Shown piece by piece: positions 37,165 through 50,329 of a DNA stretch of 64,000 bases. The position numbers and the translations under genes are program-made. The DNA is taken from the NCBI GenBank assembly GCA_020744225.1, contig JAGMWG010000002.1, forward strand, positions 186,001 through 250,000. The letters run 5' to 3'. The notes beneath the pieces were generated by a model. That model worked only from the letters and a program-made list of their open reading frames with translations. It was not told the DNA's origin and ran no database searches. How positions within the stretch are numbered: position 1 is the first letter of the stretch; every line of letters begins with the position of its first letter. The DNA is from Paraphoma chrysanthemicola (lineage: Eukaryota; Ascomycota; Dothideomycetes; Pleosporales; Phaeosphaeriaceae).

Positions 37165-38419
37165 GCTACGGGGGGGACGGCAGAGGGCAGCAGTCGAGCA
37201 GTGCTGGCCGGGACGAGTGTTTGTGTTGTGTTGGGAAGAAGTGAGTGCAAAAAGATAGGGCTCGCAGCTATGGCGGCTGCACGTCCTGCTCCGGAGTTAG
37301 TCGTCGCAGTACAGAAGAACCCGCAGCTGGTGGGGGCGGGGCCCACGCTTTGAAGATGCGTTTAGGAACAGATCAGGGTTCACACGACGATAATGTTGAA
37401 CGGCTAGGAAGGCGGCGAAGAGGATGCGAGCGGTTAGGCTGTGGCCAAGGGACGATGATTCGCAGCACGAGAGGAAAAAGTGCGCCTACTCAAGACGCGC
37501 AGGCAGGCCTGGCGATGCTTCTCTCCTCAACAACTGGCAGTGTCAGAGGCAGCAACAAGAGGCGGTGAGCCGCTGCATTGTCGAAGCAGATGCAGGCAGG
37601 CGACGATGCTGCGAGGGAAGGTCTTGTGCTCGTTCTCGCCAATGCTCCCGCGCGCCTCCTCTTCTCACTCATCGTGACTTTGCTGCCGTCGCCTCCCGCG
37701 CGTTGCCTGACCCGCCAGCGACGTCATTCTCCGGGCCTTCCCAAGTGGCCCCAGTAGACCATCCTCAATGCAACCAGGACACCTCGCTGGCACTCAATGG
37801 CACAAAACACCGATCCTCATTTTTTTGCGGTGACCCCAACTCTGAAGCTTACCTTGCTCATCCCACGCCCTGTGAGTGGTTCGCTGATCGGTCATGCGCA
37901 TGCCTTCGTCACACTGCAGCTATCCCCCACTGAGCTGAGAGCCGCCCGCCCAACACCATCGTGACTCTGGACAACACCTTACCCGTGACCAATCTGCTGA
38001 CGATAGCCTAATGCCGCCAGTTGGCAGCGTGCCCGAGCTGGACGAAGGTTTGAATTATCGTCGCGTCGTCCGGCGTCGGCTATTCTGCATCAAGCTGCCT
38101 GTGTCAGACCTGGCGTCGATACCACATGCCCGGTCCCGGCTCTCCATGGCTCCGGCTTGGGCAAGGCTACCCGCTGGACGTGCAGACATGGGAAGTGTGG
38201 AAGTGCAGATGGGAACATATAGCTGAGGATGAACAAAGAGCTTGCGTGGCCATTGCTGCTAATATACATTATACCGGATATCATAAGAAAACATGCCGTC
38301 GTGGAGGTCGTAACATAAGAAAGAGTACCGTAGTGCTGTCTGATCCGACAAGCAGTCCCAACGCCTTCGCTAAAGAAACAGTTGACTGAAAGAACAAATT
38401 GAATCCGCATAAGAGGCGG
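37165..38419. other. intergenic, no supported gene
   Basis: Long upstream region of neutral trehalase. A run of seven G at about 37170-37176 lies just before its start. Open frames here are short and compositionally biased. Confidence 0.5.
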
Positions 38420-38905
38420 TCACTTTAGCTTGCGTCCCGCAATTCTCAGCCGTGTCAGACTCCTCCAGCTACGCTTGCGCTCGACTGTGGCATCTCGGCT
38501 ATCCGTATGGCTGAGCGTGTCGGAGTCGGGTCGTGGACTGCCGGAACTTGCAATGGAGCGGTTCGATGTGCTTTGTGTGGTTGCTGTCGACATCCATGGG
38601 AGGGGTTCTTGCATGGCGAGGAAGCCGGAAACGAAGCAGCCTCCGTATGCTTGAAGTGCTTCCAGCGAGGCAGCTCTTCGGAGAGCAATGTCACGCATGG
38701 CGTCAAAGTCTCCATCTTCGGAAAGTGCAACGTCGTGGCTGGCTTCGGTAATGTTGGAAGGCTGCAGAGGGTTAGTCAAGAAGCACTTCATGTTGTGTAC
38801 TTTGAGACGCACCTTCAGAGTTGCACTGTGTAGTCGTAGATTCTCCTCTGTGAGAAGCGTGCCAGTGGGCTTAGCCATACCAACGTCGATGTGACGGCAC
38901 ATCAT
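38420..38905 (-). CDS. small hypothetical protein, 161 aa or 144 aa if spliced
   Basis: Open frame of 161 codons from the ATG at 38905. Inside it, 38762-38812 on the minus strand is a near-perfect intron: GTGCGT, a CTAAC branch site 11 bases before the end, CTGCAG, 51 nt. Because 51 is a multiple of three and no stop occurs, both forms are readable. The spliced product is 144 aa. It includes GDFDAMRDIALRRAASLEALQ, which looks like an amphipathic helix, then a Ser/Thr-rich segment and a basic end (RSLTRLRIAGRKLK). No family recognised. The intron-like signal and composition favour a real gene, but only moderately. Confidence 0.4.
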   Translation of the reverse strand: MMCRHIDVGMAKPTGTLLTEENLRLHSATLKVRLKVHNMKCFLTNPLQPSNITEASHDVALSEDGDFDAMRDIALRRAASLEALQAYGGCFVSGFLAMQEPLPWMSTATTQSTSNRSIASSGSPRPDSDTLSHTDSRDATVERKRSWRSLTRLRIAGRKLK

Positions 38906-41900
38906 TGCTGTGGTGTGATAGATGATGAGGATTGTGGTCGAGATATCCGTGTCGATGACCGTGTATTGTGCTCACAGATCTAGGACGAGTAATTGCGTGT
39001 TCAAAGGCCCAAGTTGTAGTGATAGGTGGTGAATCTGCTTGTATGTAATTACCCTACGAGGCTGTGGACAAGAGCTATATATCAACAGAGCAGTCAACAT
39101 CCTGGCCCGCCAGCGGGACTTCTCCACCAGGATTTGCATCGTGGCGCCGCCCCCATCCGAACGCGCCAGGATGTTCTTCGCAAAAGACACCGAAACCATG
39201 GTACCAGCCATGTCCAGAGTTGCCCTTTCTGGCCCGCAACGCCAGCCAGACGAGCCATCCTGTCAAATGTAGTTCGCAATTGCGCAGGGGTATATACTAG
39301 GTCCAAGCGCTGAGGCTTGGGGCTGACTGTTTGATCCCCGCTTTAACCTTTATGCTGGCCCATCTGGCCAATGGAAACTGTGAATTGAGCGAGCTAGTGG
39401 TTCTCGATCATGCTACCTTGTGCAGCTTTCAAAGAAACGTGGCCGCGCATGCCGAATTTGCAAGCACTTGCTTTTGACATCGAACGCCTCAGCCGGATCG
39501 TTGCGATGCCAACTCTCCTCGCACTGAACAGTTCCGTCCGTGCCCCATTGCGTTTCGTGGGACCCGAAGAAGACCGTTTCCTGTGTCTAAGTCAGCGGCA
39601 CTCTCTACCTCAAACTGTGAAACGCCAGGCCATGTAACATGCAGATTGATGACGATATTGAACATATAGTGCTGCCATTTCACAGCAATTGGGCTGTTTC
39701 AATAGATCTGGAATCCTGCTCGCCAATCTCTCCTTCCCCGACCGTACGTACGGCGATGTCCGTGATCCTGTCGGATGCTTGCAATCCGCGCTGAGGAGAC
39801 GGCGAGCAATTGCCCAGGTGCAGTCGCCTAGCCCTGCTCCATGCTGGTCATTTGACAGCGGGAAGCAAAAGAAATCTCAGCTTGGCGCTGCGCAGCACTT
39901 TACTGTACGGCGGGCGAGATCAAAGAATCCTAAAAAGAGACGCCTTAGTCCTGCCAAGCATCAAGTTCGCGTCCCGTTCCTGAATCTGTGCAGGGATCTT
40001 CCAGCCAGAGGGGCATGAATGAGTCTGTGCACAAATCCACCATCTCATTCGTCGTAGCACAAATCGCAGCGTTTTGGTACAGAGGCTATTCCTGCAGTAC
40101 CCCTTTACAACCAGATTGTGCCAAATACTCGCAAGATGACTTAAAATCACAGTCAGCTCTAACAGAATGCACTTGCACATGTACGCGTCACACAACCACC
40201 CCTCTATCTGGTGGCATGCCTGCAAGCCTAGCCAGCGCCACAATTTCGGTGAGCACGACGACGACATCCAGCTGGCCCCAAAATGTGACCCCTGCGTCAA
40301 GCGTTGCTTTTTCAGTCTTGCCGCGTTCCTGATCGTCGCTACGCCAGAAAGCTTAATCTGCGTTCCTCTACATACCGACGCTGTGGGCTGCGGACACCAA
40401 CAGCCAGCCAGTTGCGTGCAGCGCTGCGTTGCTGGCGGCGTCACACGCGCTCACGCCTCGTTGAGGGGGTGTTCAGGTGTTAGCCAACCAGGTGGAAGGA
40501 ATTATGTAGCTTTGGGCCAATGATATGGTGGTGTCAGGCTGGCTTTTTAGAAGAGGGTGTGCTGGCCGTCGGGCAGCAGTCCGTCCATTGCGGTGAGCAT
40601 GTGCCCATTGTGCTTGCCCGTACAGTAGAAAAGCTTATGCCCCGCACACAAAGAAAGCACCATTCGTCTCCGAAACTATGACGGTGACTCTTTTCGGAGC
40701 ATGACAAAACATAGCGCGGTCGCACCACGGAGATGAATAGACATGAGTGTGCAGACACTTTGCGTGTCCAGAGCAATACATGTTTCCCTCGTCAACATGC
40801 CCTTGCTACTCACCTTCTATTTCTGTGACCTAAAACATGCATCATCAGCCTCGCACAAGGATTTACATATCTATCCCAGGAACAATTCGGCGTCCAATAC
40901 TTTTTCCTCGTATCCCCGCTAACCCCTGCTGCCTACCCCAGTCATCGTCGAATTCTCATCGCACATCACAGACCGCGGGTATCGATGCAAGCGCGCCAGG
41001 ACCGATGTGAGCGAACGTCATTGTTACAATTAGATCCTCAATTATGACAATTCCATGTGTGACCGAATCATGGCCAATATGTCATGGGCAGCGAAAAGGT
41101 TCACCCAAAGCAAAACTCGGCGTATATGCCACGCTCATTGGGTGGTAATCCAATCCCGAGCCCAAGGAGTTCACCCGGGAGCCTGGGTACCTTAAGATGT
41201 TGTGCCGCGGGATCGTGGTTGTGTCACATTGATGCTTGGGAAGGGCGAGGCGGGGAATCCCATTGGGAGGGTGGAGATGAAGAGATCGAATTGTGCGACA
41301 TGTTGGCCCGGGTAATTGGGTTGCTGGGTTCGGCGAAGGGATGCGCTTTTAGGCCATCAGCCACCAGTATCATTTCAGGCAATCTTTCGGGCCTCATCAT
41401 CTCCGTGACACCACAGAGCGGACGATCTTGATGTGGGGTGTTTTGTGTTGCTGCTGTGTTACTGGAATGTATCGTTACCAGGCGCGAGAAGGCGGGTCAG
41501 ATCAACGATTGTTTCGCTGACCACAAGATCAGAATGTTGGGATGATTGTGAGGCCATCCGGATAAACAGGTTACTAAGTCGGCGATGTGGCTTCGCCAAC
41601 CACTTGGAGGCTAAGTGGCATACCTATTGAATAGCATATTGTTGTGGACTTCCGCCGGATTCAAGGCCTGACTATTGAAAGTGATGCTGAGGGCCGCCCG
41701 TGTTAGACTCATTGCTGTGTCGGTGAATTGCCCTTGCGGTTTACAGCTTCCAGCCACATGGCCTCGTCCTGGACTGAGCGTCATCCTGTCGTCCAGATTG
41801 TGGCGGCGTTGAAGTCGAAAAGTGATGCTATGCGGCCATATCTGCCTGTTGAAGGTAGAGTGCTTGACCGGTGCGCTGACTAACGAGGAAAGTGCCAATC

Positions 41901-43023
41901 AGTGCCCGGAGGTTTCATCGCCCCTGCATCGGAACTGCGAAGATGCAACTGTTGCAGCTTTCGCCTCATATTTTCGCCATCTTGTCCACGCTTTTTTCTT
42001 ACATGCATCTCGCAAAGTTCGTCTTTTCGACGCTTCGGTCGTCGAGACTCTCCGTGCTGACTTGGAAGGCAATCCTCAGCAATGCCCCTCGTTCCGACGT
42101 GAGGCGGAAATCTACCTTCGTGGTAGGCACGATCAGTATCTTAACCTTTATTGATTGAGCTCCATTCTCAATTCTCCATGCGGCTTGGTGTCAGGCGGAA
42201 GGTGCGCAGCAGACACGCAGATTGCGATGCCAGGATGGGCCTCAACAGAACTGCCACACCGGTCGACTCCCGAGTGCCTCATGGCAGTTGGTATTTACAC
42301 TCTATTGTCGATGCCGCATGCAGATTCCTCGCGGCAGGTCCGGCCATGAAAGTTCGTGAGCATTGCCTCGCACAAATGGGAAATAGACGGGATCGGAAAA
42401 CCCACCAAGTACATTGCGTGCAAGCAATGTCTCCATCAACCCTGCGAACCCTGCGAGTGATGACAACACTGCCTGGTTTAGTTTGAGCACAGCCGAAGCC
42501 ATCTCAACACCCAGCTTTGTGGAGGCTGCCAATCTGGTCTAAGTCCAAAAAAGGCAACATTTAGCAGGCTCCATGAGATTGTGCCTCGTTCTTCACTCCA
42601 CCAGGCAGCAGAAGGAATCGTTCGTGCAATTGAGCGGCTTTTGAAAGGTGTGATAGGAGTATATTCGACACAACTAAAATCCTTACGAGCGCCTGGACAA
42701 TGGCGACGGAAACGCTCCGCTCGCCGAGCAATAGCAAAACATGCACGAAAATGTTCGAATACACCTCCAAAGTCCAATCAACGCCGCCCTGGTTCCAAAT
42801 GCCGAAATGTGATCTGATGATTACAATCAAGCTCCAGTCCAAGTCTCGACAAGTCGACATATGGCATGGAACTACCACCATAAAAGAGAAGGTCGCCGGA
42901 GAACGTATTTCGCTATCGATGTGCACGCGGGATATATGGCAAAACTCCAAGAACTCCATTGGCCCGCTGAATTGCATTTAAAAAGATGCATGGGATTGCA
43001 TCTGTCCTGATGGACGTGAGAAG
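38906..43023. other. gene-poor region, no supported gene
   Basis: About 4.1 kb with short overlapping frames on both strands and none convincing. No terminal repeats, transposase motifs or RNA genes were noticed. Base composition looks like the rest of the window, so it is not simply a degraded repeat island. Confidence 0.45.
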
Positions 43024-43425
43024 TCATTGGCTTCGACGTATTCGTTGGTTGATTGGAATAGGTGCGTTGACGAAGACGGCGGATTCGTTGGCAATGCGCG
43101 ACTGCTTCTCTTCATATTCTCGAGAAGAGTCTTTCAGGTCGTCGATTTGGGCCTACAGGAGTCAGCGTGGATGCTCTACAATTGAGGGCTTCCGACTTAC
43201 CTTGGTCAGAGGAGGACCAATCGTTGTGATGAGGAAGCCATCGCGACCCTGCAACTCGTTAGTCAAACTGCACATACAAACGCCGGCGTTGGATGCTGCG
43301 CGACATACCTGAAATGTGTATGGCCTCACGATAGCGTCCGGGCCACAGTGGTAGCGGATCTCGTTCTGGATGACAGCTCTTGAGATGCCGTAGCCTGGCA
43401 CGAAGTATGAATTTGCAGAAGCCAT
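43024..43425 (-). CDS. small conserved fungal protein, 97 aa
   Basis: Three exons on the minus strand, 43425-43309, 43248-43201 and 43152-43024; introns are 60 nt (with GACTAAC) and 48 nt (with GCTGACTCCTGTAG). The spliced protein reads from MASANSYFVPGYGISRAVIQ through HCGPDAIVRPYTFQ, then GRDGFLITTIGPPLTK, then AQIDDLKDSSREYEEKQSR, ending RRSQ. All joins are in phase 0. It has no signal peptide or membrane segment. The first 60 residues have the look of a compact conserved domain and the rest a helix. I recall similar short proteins in other filamentous ascomycetes, but no function is known to me. Confidence 0.75.
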
Positions 43426-46400
43426 GGTGAGAAGAGAAGACTGGCGCGAAAGCTGTGCAGTTTGACAGATGAAGATCAAGACTAAGTGGGGAAGGAGTTA
43501 TGGCGATGATGAATCGAAGATGAGCATTGGGCGCTGCCGAACCTTATATCTGCCGCATTTAAAGTGTAAGTCGACACCACCTCGAAACACTTCAAGTACA
43601 CCGGCATGTAACGATTGGAAGAGCACCGGTTCCAGGAGACTCAGCTGCGGAGGTTCCTGGTTGGGCCGGCATGCACTGATGCCGCTCGCCTCATTCTCGC
43701 CCTATCGGCCCAACCACGATTATTGGGCAGCGAGTAAGACCCTCACCGCGCGACGCCCTGCCTACCGCACGTTTACGAGGCACGCCATGAAATCACCTGT
43801 ATATCTGGAAACCGCCGCGGTATATCTCCGCATTTGTCTGTGCTTGGTGTCGGAAGTTGGCGCGTCGGCGCGAACAACGCATCGGCCACGTCTACAGTCT
43901 GCAGGTTTGTATAAATGATTAGGGAAGCTCAAGTCGATCTCTTCGCCACCACAAACTCAACTCTGAGGAAGCTACAAAACTCCCGTCGTCCATCGTCCCG
44001 GATTCCAGTCAGGCCGCCGTGCGCTTGGCTCAAATCGAGAAGAGCATGCGGACCAGACAGCCACTTGGCAGCTCAAAACTGTCGCCGATCTTTACCTCGA
44101 CTACAGCACGATCACAAACGCCGTACTACACCTGTCTCCACCCTTTCCAGAAAACAGAACTGACAGAACACCGGCGCATTCGGGCGCGTCTACTCGCGTT
44201 CACCGCCTTTTAGCGCCCTCATCCCTGGCGCAGCGAAGGATTCTGTGAATGGCAGGGACATCCCTTCTAGGTTATCACAATCTCACGGCAACTGGGCCCA
44301 TTTGCATGGTCCTGTCAAACAAAGCAAGCTGTCACTTCCATCCCGGCTGATACTTCTCAATTCTCATCCACTATGATCTGAAACGAGACATGGATGCTGT
44401 GCCTGTGGTCAAACCCTAGATAATTAACGACAACGCATCTGGATGATCATGAACTGAGAATGAACCCTATCAGTGGCGACACAAGTTGCATAGACTACGC
44501 GGTTTAACGGCAAGCGGCACCCGGAGCGCAGGACGGTTCGGCTGCGTCGTGGTATTCACAAATGCATCTACTCGCCTGTGACCGCAGCAATTTGTAAGGC
44601 CATGGAGCGAGCAGTCTGACATCTCGCACTTGAATGACCATGCCAGTCTACTCTGTACCTCAGTTCCGCCTACTACTTTCGGCCTAATTACCGTCGCAAG
44701 CTGCTGAGTCTGGCTGGCCACTTGGCTGTTACGGTCTCAGGAAATGATGCTGACAATTCAATCGCTGGCCCGCCGAGTTGACGTGGATTGCCACCGATGT
44801 GCAAGCGCCCGTGAACGTCTGCTCAGTGCCCAAAGTTCCGAGCCACTGGTCCCGATTCGTAGCATGCTCGGCACTCAGTGGTGCAGCCCGTCCATGCTTA
44901 ACATATCGTACCCCGCACAATCACGATTCGCTACGGGGGTTATACACGTCAAGTACAGGCCCTGAATGCTCGAAATGGACACCGCGTGGCCATGTCGCCA
45001 TCAGGTACAAGTTTCTCAGCGCTTGAGTCGGGCACTACGGTTGCTAAGGCATCATTTCGGCGATTTAATCATCGAGTCAGGGGTCCCTAGTAGAGAGCTA
45101 CAAAGCACGGAAAAGAGGCAATAACACCTGTCAAGTCCGCCATATTGTACCGACACTGAGGCAAGGCAAGGCCCGTACCGAGCTACCCGCCATCGATACC
45201 AGAGAAAGCCGGCCAGGCGCGAGGACAATGACGAGCAACATTTCGATCTGGTCGGCTATTGGGGTTCAACTCAGCACCGAGTGTGGACAAACGCTTAATA
45301 CGATTCGCCGTAGTGAAGAGGTGGACCACATAGCAACAAGCGAAGATGTGCCAACCCTGCAAAGGGCCGTCCGATTACAACAGCTACGTCATATCACGCT
45401 GCACTTCTCAGCTGTTTTCCGCCACAACTGCAGGCACGCAGATAAAGGCAGCTTTGCAGGTTATGGAGCTAGGGGTGCATAAATCACGGCGTGGACTGTG
45501 GGCTAAGGGATGTCTCTCGGCGACCAAGGCGTCGCTCACCGGCTGTATCTCGCTGATCAGAGCATGTCCGTGTCTGTGTTGTCACCTCAGATCGAATGCA
45601 TAGGTGAACACGGACTAGCTTCGGCAGAGCAACCGAAATCTTGCAACGCACCACAGCACGCACGAGACCAGCGCCATGGACTTGCTGTGACCAGTGTGAA
45701 GGACTATACGTTTTCCTTCCATCACACTGAGTCGCACAAGTGGCTGATTTCGAACATGCTTTTCATCCAGCCCTGTCGAGGGATAACACCAGTCATGAGT
45801 TCTACAGCACGACCATGCGCATCACGGTCCATTCCGGGACGATACGCTGGAGTCTACCTTTGAGACAAACTGGCTTCATTTTGACATTCCTTTGTGCTCT
45901 AGTCGCCCTACTTTCCGCCGCCTGACGTTCAATTTAGGATTTCCGCAGAGCCGTCAATGCCTCAACGAAACCTCCCATGCCTCCGCGAGCCACGCATGCC
46001 TGCGATCAAAAGTGTTCCACATAGACAAGCTGGTCAGGGTATTACCTGCACTCACATGTTCAAGAAGGTTTTAACAAGGCAGCAAAGCCGCGTCGTGTTC
46101 GATATGCATGTTCGAGGAACAGATAAGCTTCGCGTTCACGCACTTGGTCGGAATGCCTGCTCATGGTCACCACACCCTCAAGCATTCGGCCCGCTTCACG
46201 CTCCTACTGGCCTACAATGCTACAACCGAAACCGGGCATGTCATGAGAGTCGTACGACATATGAATTTGGATGAAAAGTTGTGCTCGCCGCACGCATACA
46301 GAATACCGGAAGGTCCCAAGACAGGGCGGCCAGTGCGATGCGAGGGCACAACAAGAAGCATACCTCCACGTGTAAGTCTCGCATAGTAATTTCCGTGCGG

Positions 46401-47985
46401 GCTCGTGATAGAGAAAAGCAACTTCACGCGATCTCGTTACCATGTCGCGGCCAGTAGTGGCACTACTTGAGCCAAGTAGCGCGTCCAGCCAATCAACCGC
46501 CTGTACTCTACACTCGGACCCATCTCTGAAGGTAATCCCACTGTTTAATTTTCGCAGAGATGGACTTTTGAGACAAGTGTGCATACTGTAGAAGTGAGGC
46601 GAACACCAGTGGCGGTCCGTATTTACCGCTTCAAGCTATCTCCTTGTCGATCGGAGATGTTACGCAAAAACACCACATCTCCGCATTTCACCTTTTGTAC
46701 CGCTCTGACCGTAATACATACAACGCCGAAACTGATGGCCACGGCATGCGTAGGAGCGTGCTTCCGGCGAGCATAGGACGGGGCGGCCAATGGGTGTAGA
46801 GATTATCCGAATGACTTGCTCAGATGCATGTCGATCATCCCGCTTAGATGCTAAGCTTTATGTAAGTCTAATACGAGAGGTCAGGAATGGCAAGTGAACG
46901 AGGGAGTGCAAGTGGGAGGGGTGAAACCATGCGGGTAATGGAGAGCTTCACTTTGAAGATGTTGCTGATGAGAGTTGACCCGAATCCTTCTTGCTGCCAA
47001 CCTCCACACCCTGATCCGCTATGGCCCGGGCTCCGCCGTCAGGTTTACCGGTATCCCACCATCGCTTACAACAGAAGCCTTACGTTTCGTGCCCTTCGTG
47101 CAGGTCGTGTCTGCATCAGTGATGTTCGTACGCCGAGAAAGACGTACCAGGTGGTGGGAGAAGGTGACACCCGGTAAGATCTGGCAACGTTTGCTAAAGT
47201 CGTCGAGGCAGAAGGACTTACCGTAGCTGAACACTGAACCAAAGCAAAAGCTCTGCCCCACGGAAAGACCCAAATTACAGAGAAAACAGGCGAGCACGCA
47301 CCGTCAAGGCAGAACCCACACCAGCAACATGCCACTGCGGTTCTGCTCCTACCATGCAGACTACCGGGCAATATCATGGAACATTCTGCATTCTTACCGC
47401 GCGGTCCAGCTGTGCCGAAGCTCTCTTTTCACACCAGGCTCCCAAAGCAACGACTCTTGTATGAAAGCACTCACGATGCTAATGACCTCTCGTCAACCTG
47501 CAGCACGGCCAATATTCCTTCTTCTAGCAGAGCGGCCCCGAATCGCCTTCCCATCTACACTAACATACGTAGGGTCAGCCTCCTTAACGTAAACCTCGTT
47601 ATAAGGCAATACTATGGTGTAGCGTGTTAGCCTTCGGTGACTTGTCCAAGGGAAAAGAAAGGTGGTGGGCACAATGAGGGTGGCTAGGTGGGACATGGAG
47701 TTTAGTGCAAAGGTGAGGTATGGATGACAGTCCATGTCGAGGGTGAATGAATGGGTGGCTGGAAACCCTCGATATCGCTTCTGTACTCTGCTAGGTAGTA
47801 TGCAGATATGACCGCCACGCAGATTTCCGACAGGCTGCTGGCGCTGACGGTAAGACTTGCACAGCTTGTACATTTTGATTGAAAGGAGAGACATAAAGGA
47901 AACAAATATCTAATCAAACATCAGAACGAAATGATAACAATACTCCACAGCCGCTTCAAATCCACACCCCATCTACTCAGCAATC
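43426..47985. other. gene-poor region, no supported gene
   Basis: About 4.5 kb with only short frames and no recognisable domain, splice pattern or repeat. Frames of up to 149 codons (for example 43469-43918, plus strand) have shadow-like composition. Confidence 0.45.
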
Positions 47986-49980
47986 TCACTCCTCCACATT
48001 CGTCGTCCCAAACAACCGATCTCCCGTATCCGTCACCCATTTCCCAACATACATATTCTCCGACACTCGCAACGCAACAACACTCAACCGAACATCCCCC
48101 TCCATCATGCGCCCCAAATCCATAGCCCGCATGGAATCAGCCTGCACCACGCCGGCCACAACAACGACACGTACTAGTGGATATTCTCGCCGCAGGGGAT
48201 TGAGGAACTCGACGATTGCCTTTCCGGAATTGATCACAGAGTCCACGAGGATGACTGTGCGTTTGCCGCATAGCACGCCGGGTCGGAGATCGGCGTACGT
48301 TCTTGCATGCGCAAACGAGGCATGGGGCAAGACACTGTTGATTCTGAAAGCCATGGGTTCGCCGTCGCGCATGAGCGGGATAATGAGTGTGTGCGCGACA
48401 TCCTGGATGCGGTACCCGTCTGTCATGCCGCCGGTTGTATGTGGAATGGGGTATTCTTCCACGCGGAGTAATGCGCTGAGATACTCTGTTGCAAGGTAGC
48501 GGCCGACATCTTCGTGGACTTTGCGGAGCGCGAGGCCGGCGAGAGTGGCGTCGCGGGTGGATGTTTGGAGGATAGGCCTGGCGGGACGGGATGTGGCGTG
48601 AACAAAAGGGCAGTGGAAGATGCGGTTGAGATTGTCTGGTGTGAGGTCGTGATGGGGGAGTTGGGCACGGGTGAGACGGGGCGGAGTGGTTGCTGGGAGG
48701 AGGATTTGCTTCGCCTGGAGACCTTTGGATAAAGCGTTTCAGAGAACTGCGTCCATGGATATACTCCTGACTTCCGTGTCGCCGACGATAATGTATGGGC
48801 GTGGTCGGTTACGGTGAGCATCGCTATGTCAAGTGGACTATCGCCGAATGCATCGACGCGGAGCTTCTTCGAATGCAATTCGTCGACAATGTTCCCCTTG
48901 GTAGTTTCAGTAACGATATACCCATCGTCCACTCGCCCGCTGCCAATGACCTGGACATGTGATAGCCCGTAACGTCGCAGTACCTTCTTCCAAACCTTGC
49001 TCTGGCCGCAAGTCACAACGATAGCGCGAGTGTGTGGCTCGTAGGCGGCGCGAACAAGTAAGTTCTGCATATCTGGACACAAGACGACCTTGTCCACAAT
49101 ATAGTTGCACACTGTATCAAACACCGCAGCAGCACTCTCGTGAAGCAGCGCTGCTTGTCGAAACGACGCGTACGAGTATCCTTGCCGACTGAACAATTTC
49201 TTCAAAGGATCGTCCGCAAAGTCAGTGTGAGCAGCCATCTCTTTCCAGAACATCGCCCCCGTGTCCTGCGGTGCTAGCGTCCGATCTGCATCAAGCAGCA
49301 TGATCTTGTCCAACGGTTCTTGATCACCAAGCGCAAGGTCCAAAGCATTCAGAACAGCTCGCTCGTTCGTCGTTTCGGTATGTCCCTGAAAGTCCTGGAG
49401 TAGTCTCGCCAACCTCATAATCGTCACGTTTCCAACCGACGAAGCATCTTCGTTCACCGTCGTAAACAAGATACCGCGCTCCTGGCATATTCGGCTTAGC
49501 ACGGTCCCTTCTCGATCTTGCCACTCGCGCAAATCGGCGACGGGAAGCACATTTCGATCCCCTTTTGTGTCCGCTTTGAGTCTTTCCGCTATCAGATGCG
49601 GGCCCGTGTTGAGGTAGATCATGTGTGTATAAGTCTCCCAGTCCTTGTCGATGCCGACGACAATATCCTTGGGGCTCCGCCTCGTGTCCCAGAATATGTA
49701 GTGACCTGCAATCACGGCGGTTTCATTGCGCTCCCGACACGTGCTCGATATAGCTTTTCTACATGTCGCGGTCCATTTGCTTGAATTCGTCCAAGCCTCC
49801 GGGTACGACTTGACTGATCATTTCCGAGCCGTCGTAGAAGGCGAAAGGTAAGTCCCGGAACCCAGTACTGGATTTGAGTTGGTTGAGCAGGTGTGTTTTG
49901 CCGGAGTCAGAAATGCCGTAGAGGCCGATGATGGTAGGCTTCGAAGAGCTGGGAATGGTAATGGGGTCAAGATCTGTCAT
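47986..49980 (-). pseudogene. P-loop kinase / HAD phosphatase / uracil phosphoribosyltransferase-type fusion with broken frames
   Basis: On the minus strand a start at 49980 opens a P-loop segment (GLYGISDSGKTHLL, then VVPGGLDEFKQMD) that stops at TAG 49759-49761. Coding resemblance resumes in another frame with RERNETAVIAGHYIFW. A HAD domain follows (LLDADRTLAP; FGDSPLDIAML). At about 48797-48806 the family-like reading shifts frame again (YIIVGDTEVRSISMDAVL), meets TGA at 48739-48741 and continues NALSKGLQAKQILLP into an intact UPRTase-like domain (VEEYPIPHTTGG, LVDSVINSGK, TDTGDRLFGT). Intact fungal relatives join these parts in one protein likely tied to pyrimidine salvage. A 98-nt GT-AG intron (GTAACC...CTCCAG) could bypass the last two lesions; the first has no good splice explanation. 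Recent pseudogene or sequence errors are both possible. Confidence 0.6.
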
Positions 49981-50329
49981 CTTGAGAGGTAGTTCTACGC
50001 AGGCGTAATCTAGGTGTTGCAGGAAGCGATGCTTCTACTATGGCAGCCGCGGGCTTGTTATACACCATAGTAGAGAATGCTTGCTCCATGTCATGCGACT
50101 AGATCACAAACGGTGGTTCAACATGTGATGTACCTGGAAACATGGAGAGTTTTCTGGTTGAGAACGGATTTAGCAGTTCCCAATTGCAGTTTACAATTGT
50201 ACGCAAACATGAGAGGAGACAAGACGTCACACAAGGGATCAGTGAAGTAGAACTCGACAACTCAATTCATACATCTCCCAATCCTTAGATCCTCATCCCA
50301 TTCCACCAACACCACGCATTACCGTCCCA
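49981..50329. other. intergenic, no supported gene
   Basis: Short spacer between two minus-strand genes; upstream region of the broken salvage gene and 3' flank of ceramidase. Confidence 0.5.

Noticed and set aside
49741..49765. A 19-nt GT-AG intron to rescue the TAG at 49759 in the salvage gene
   Set aside because: It restores frame but still leaves the segment well short of the family pattern; a deletion explains it better.
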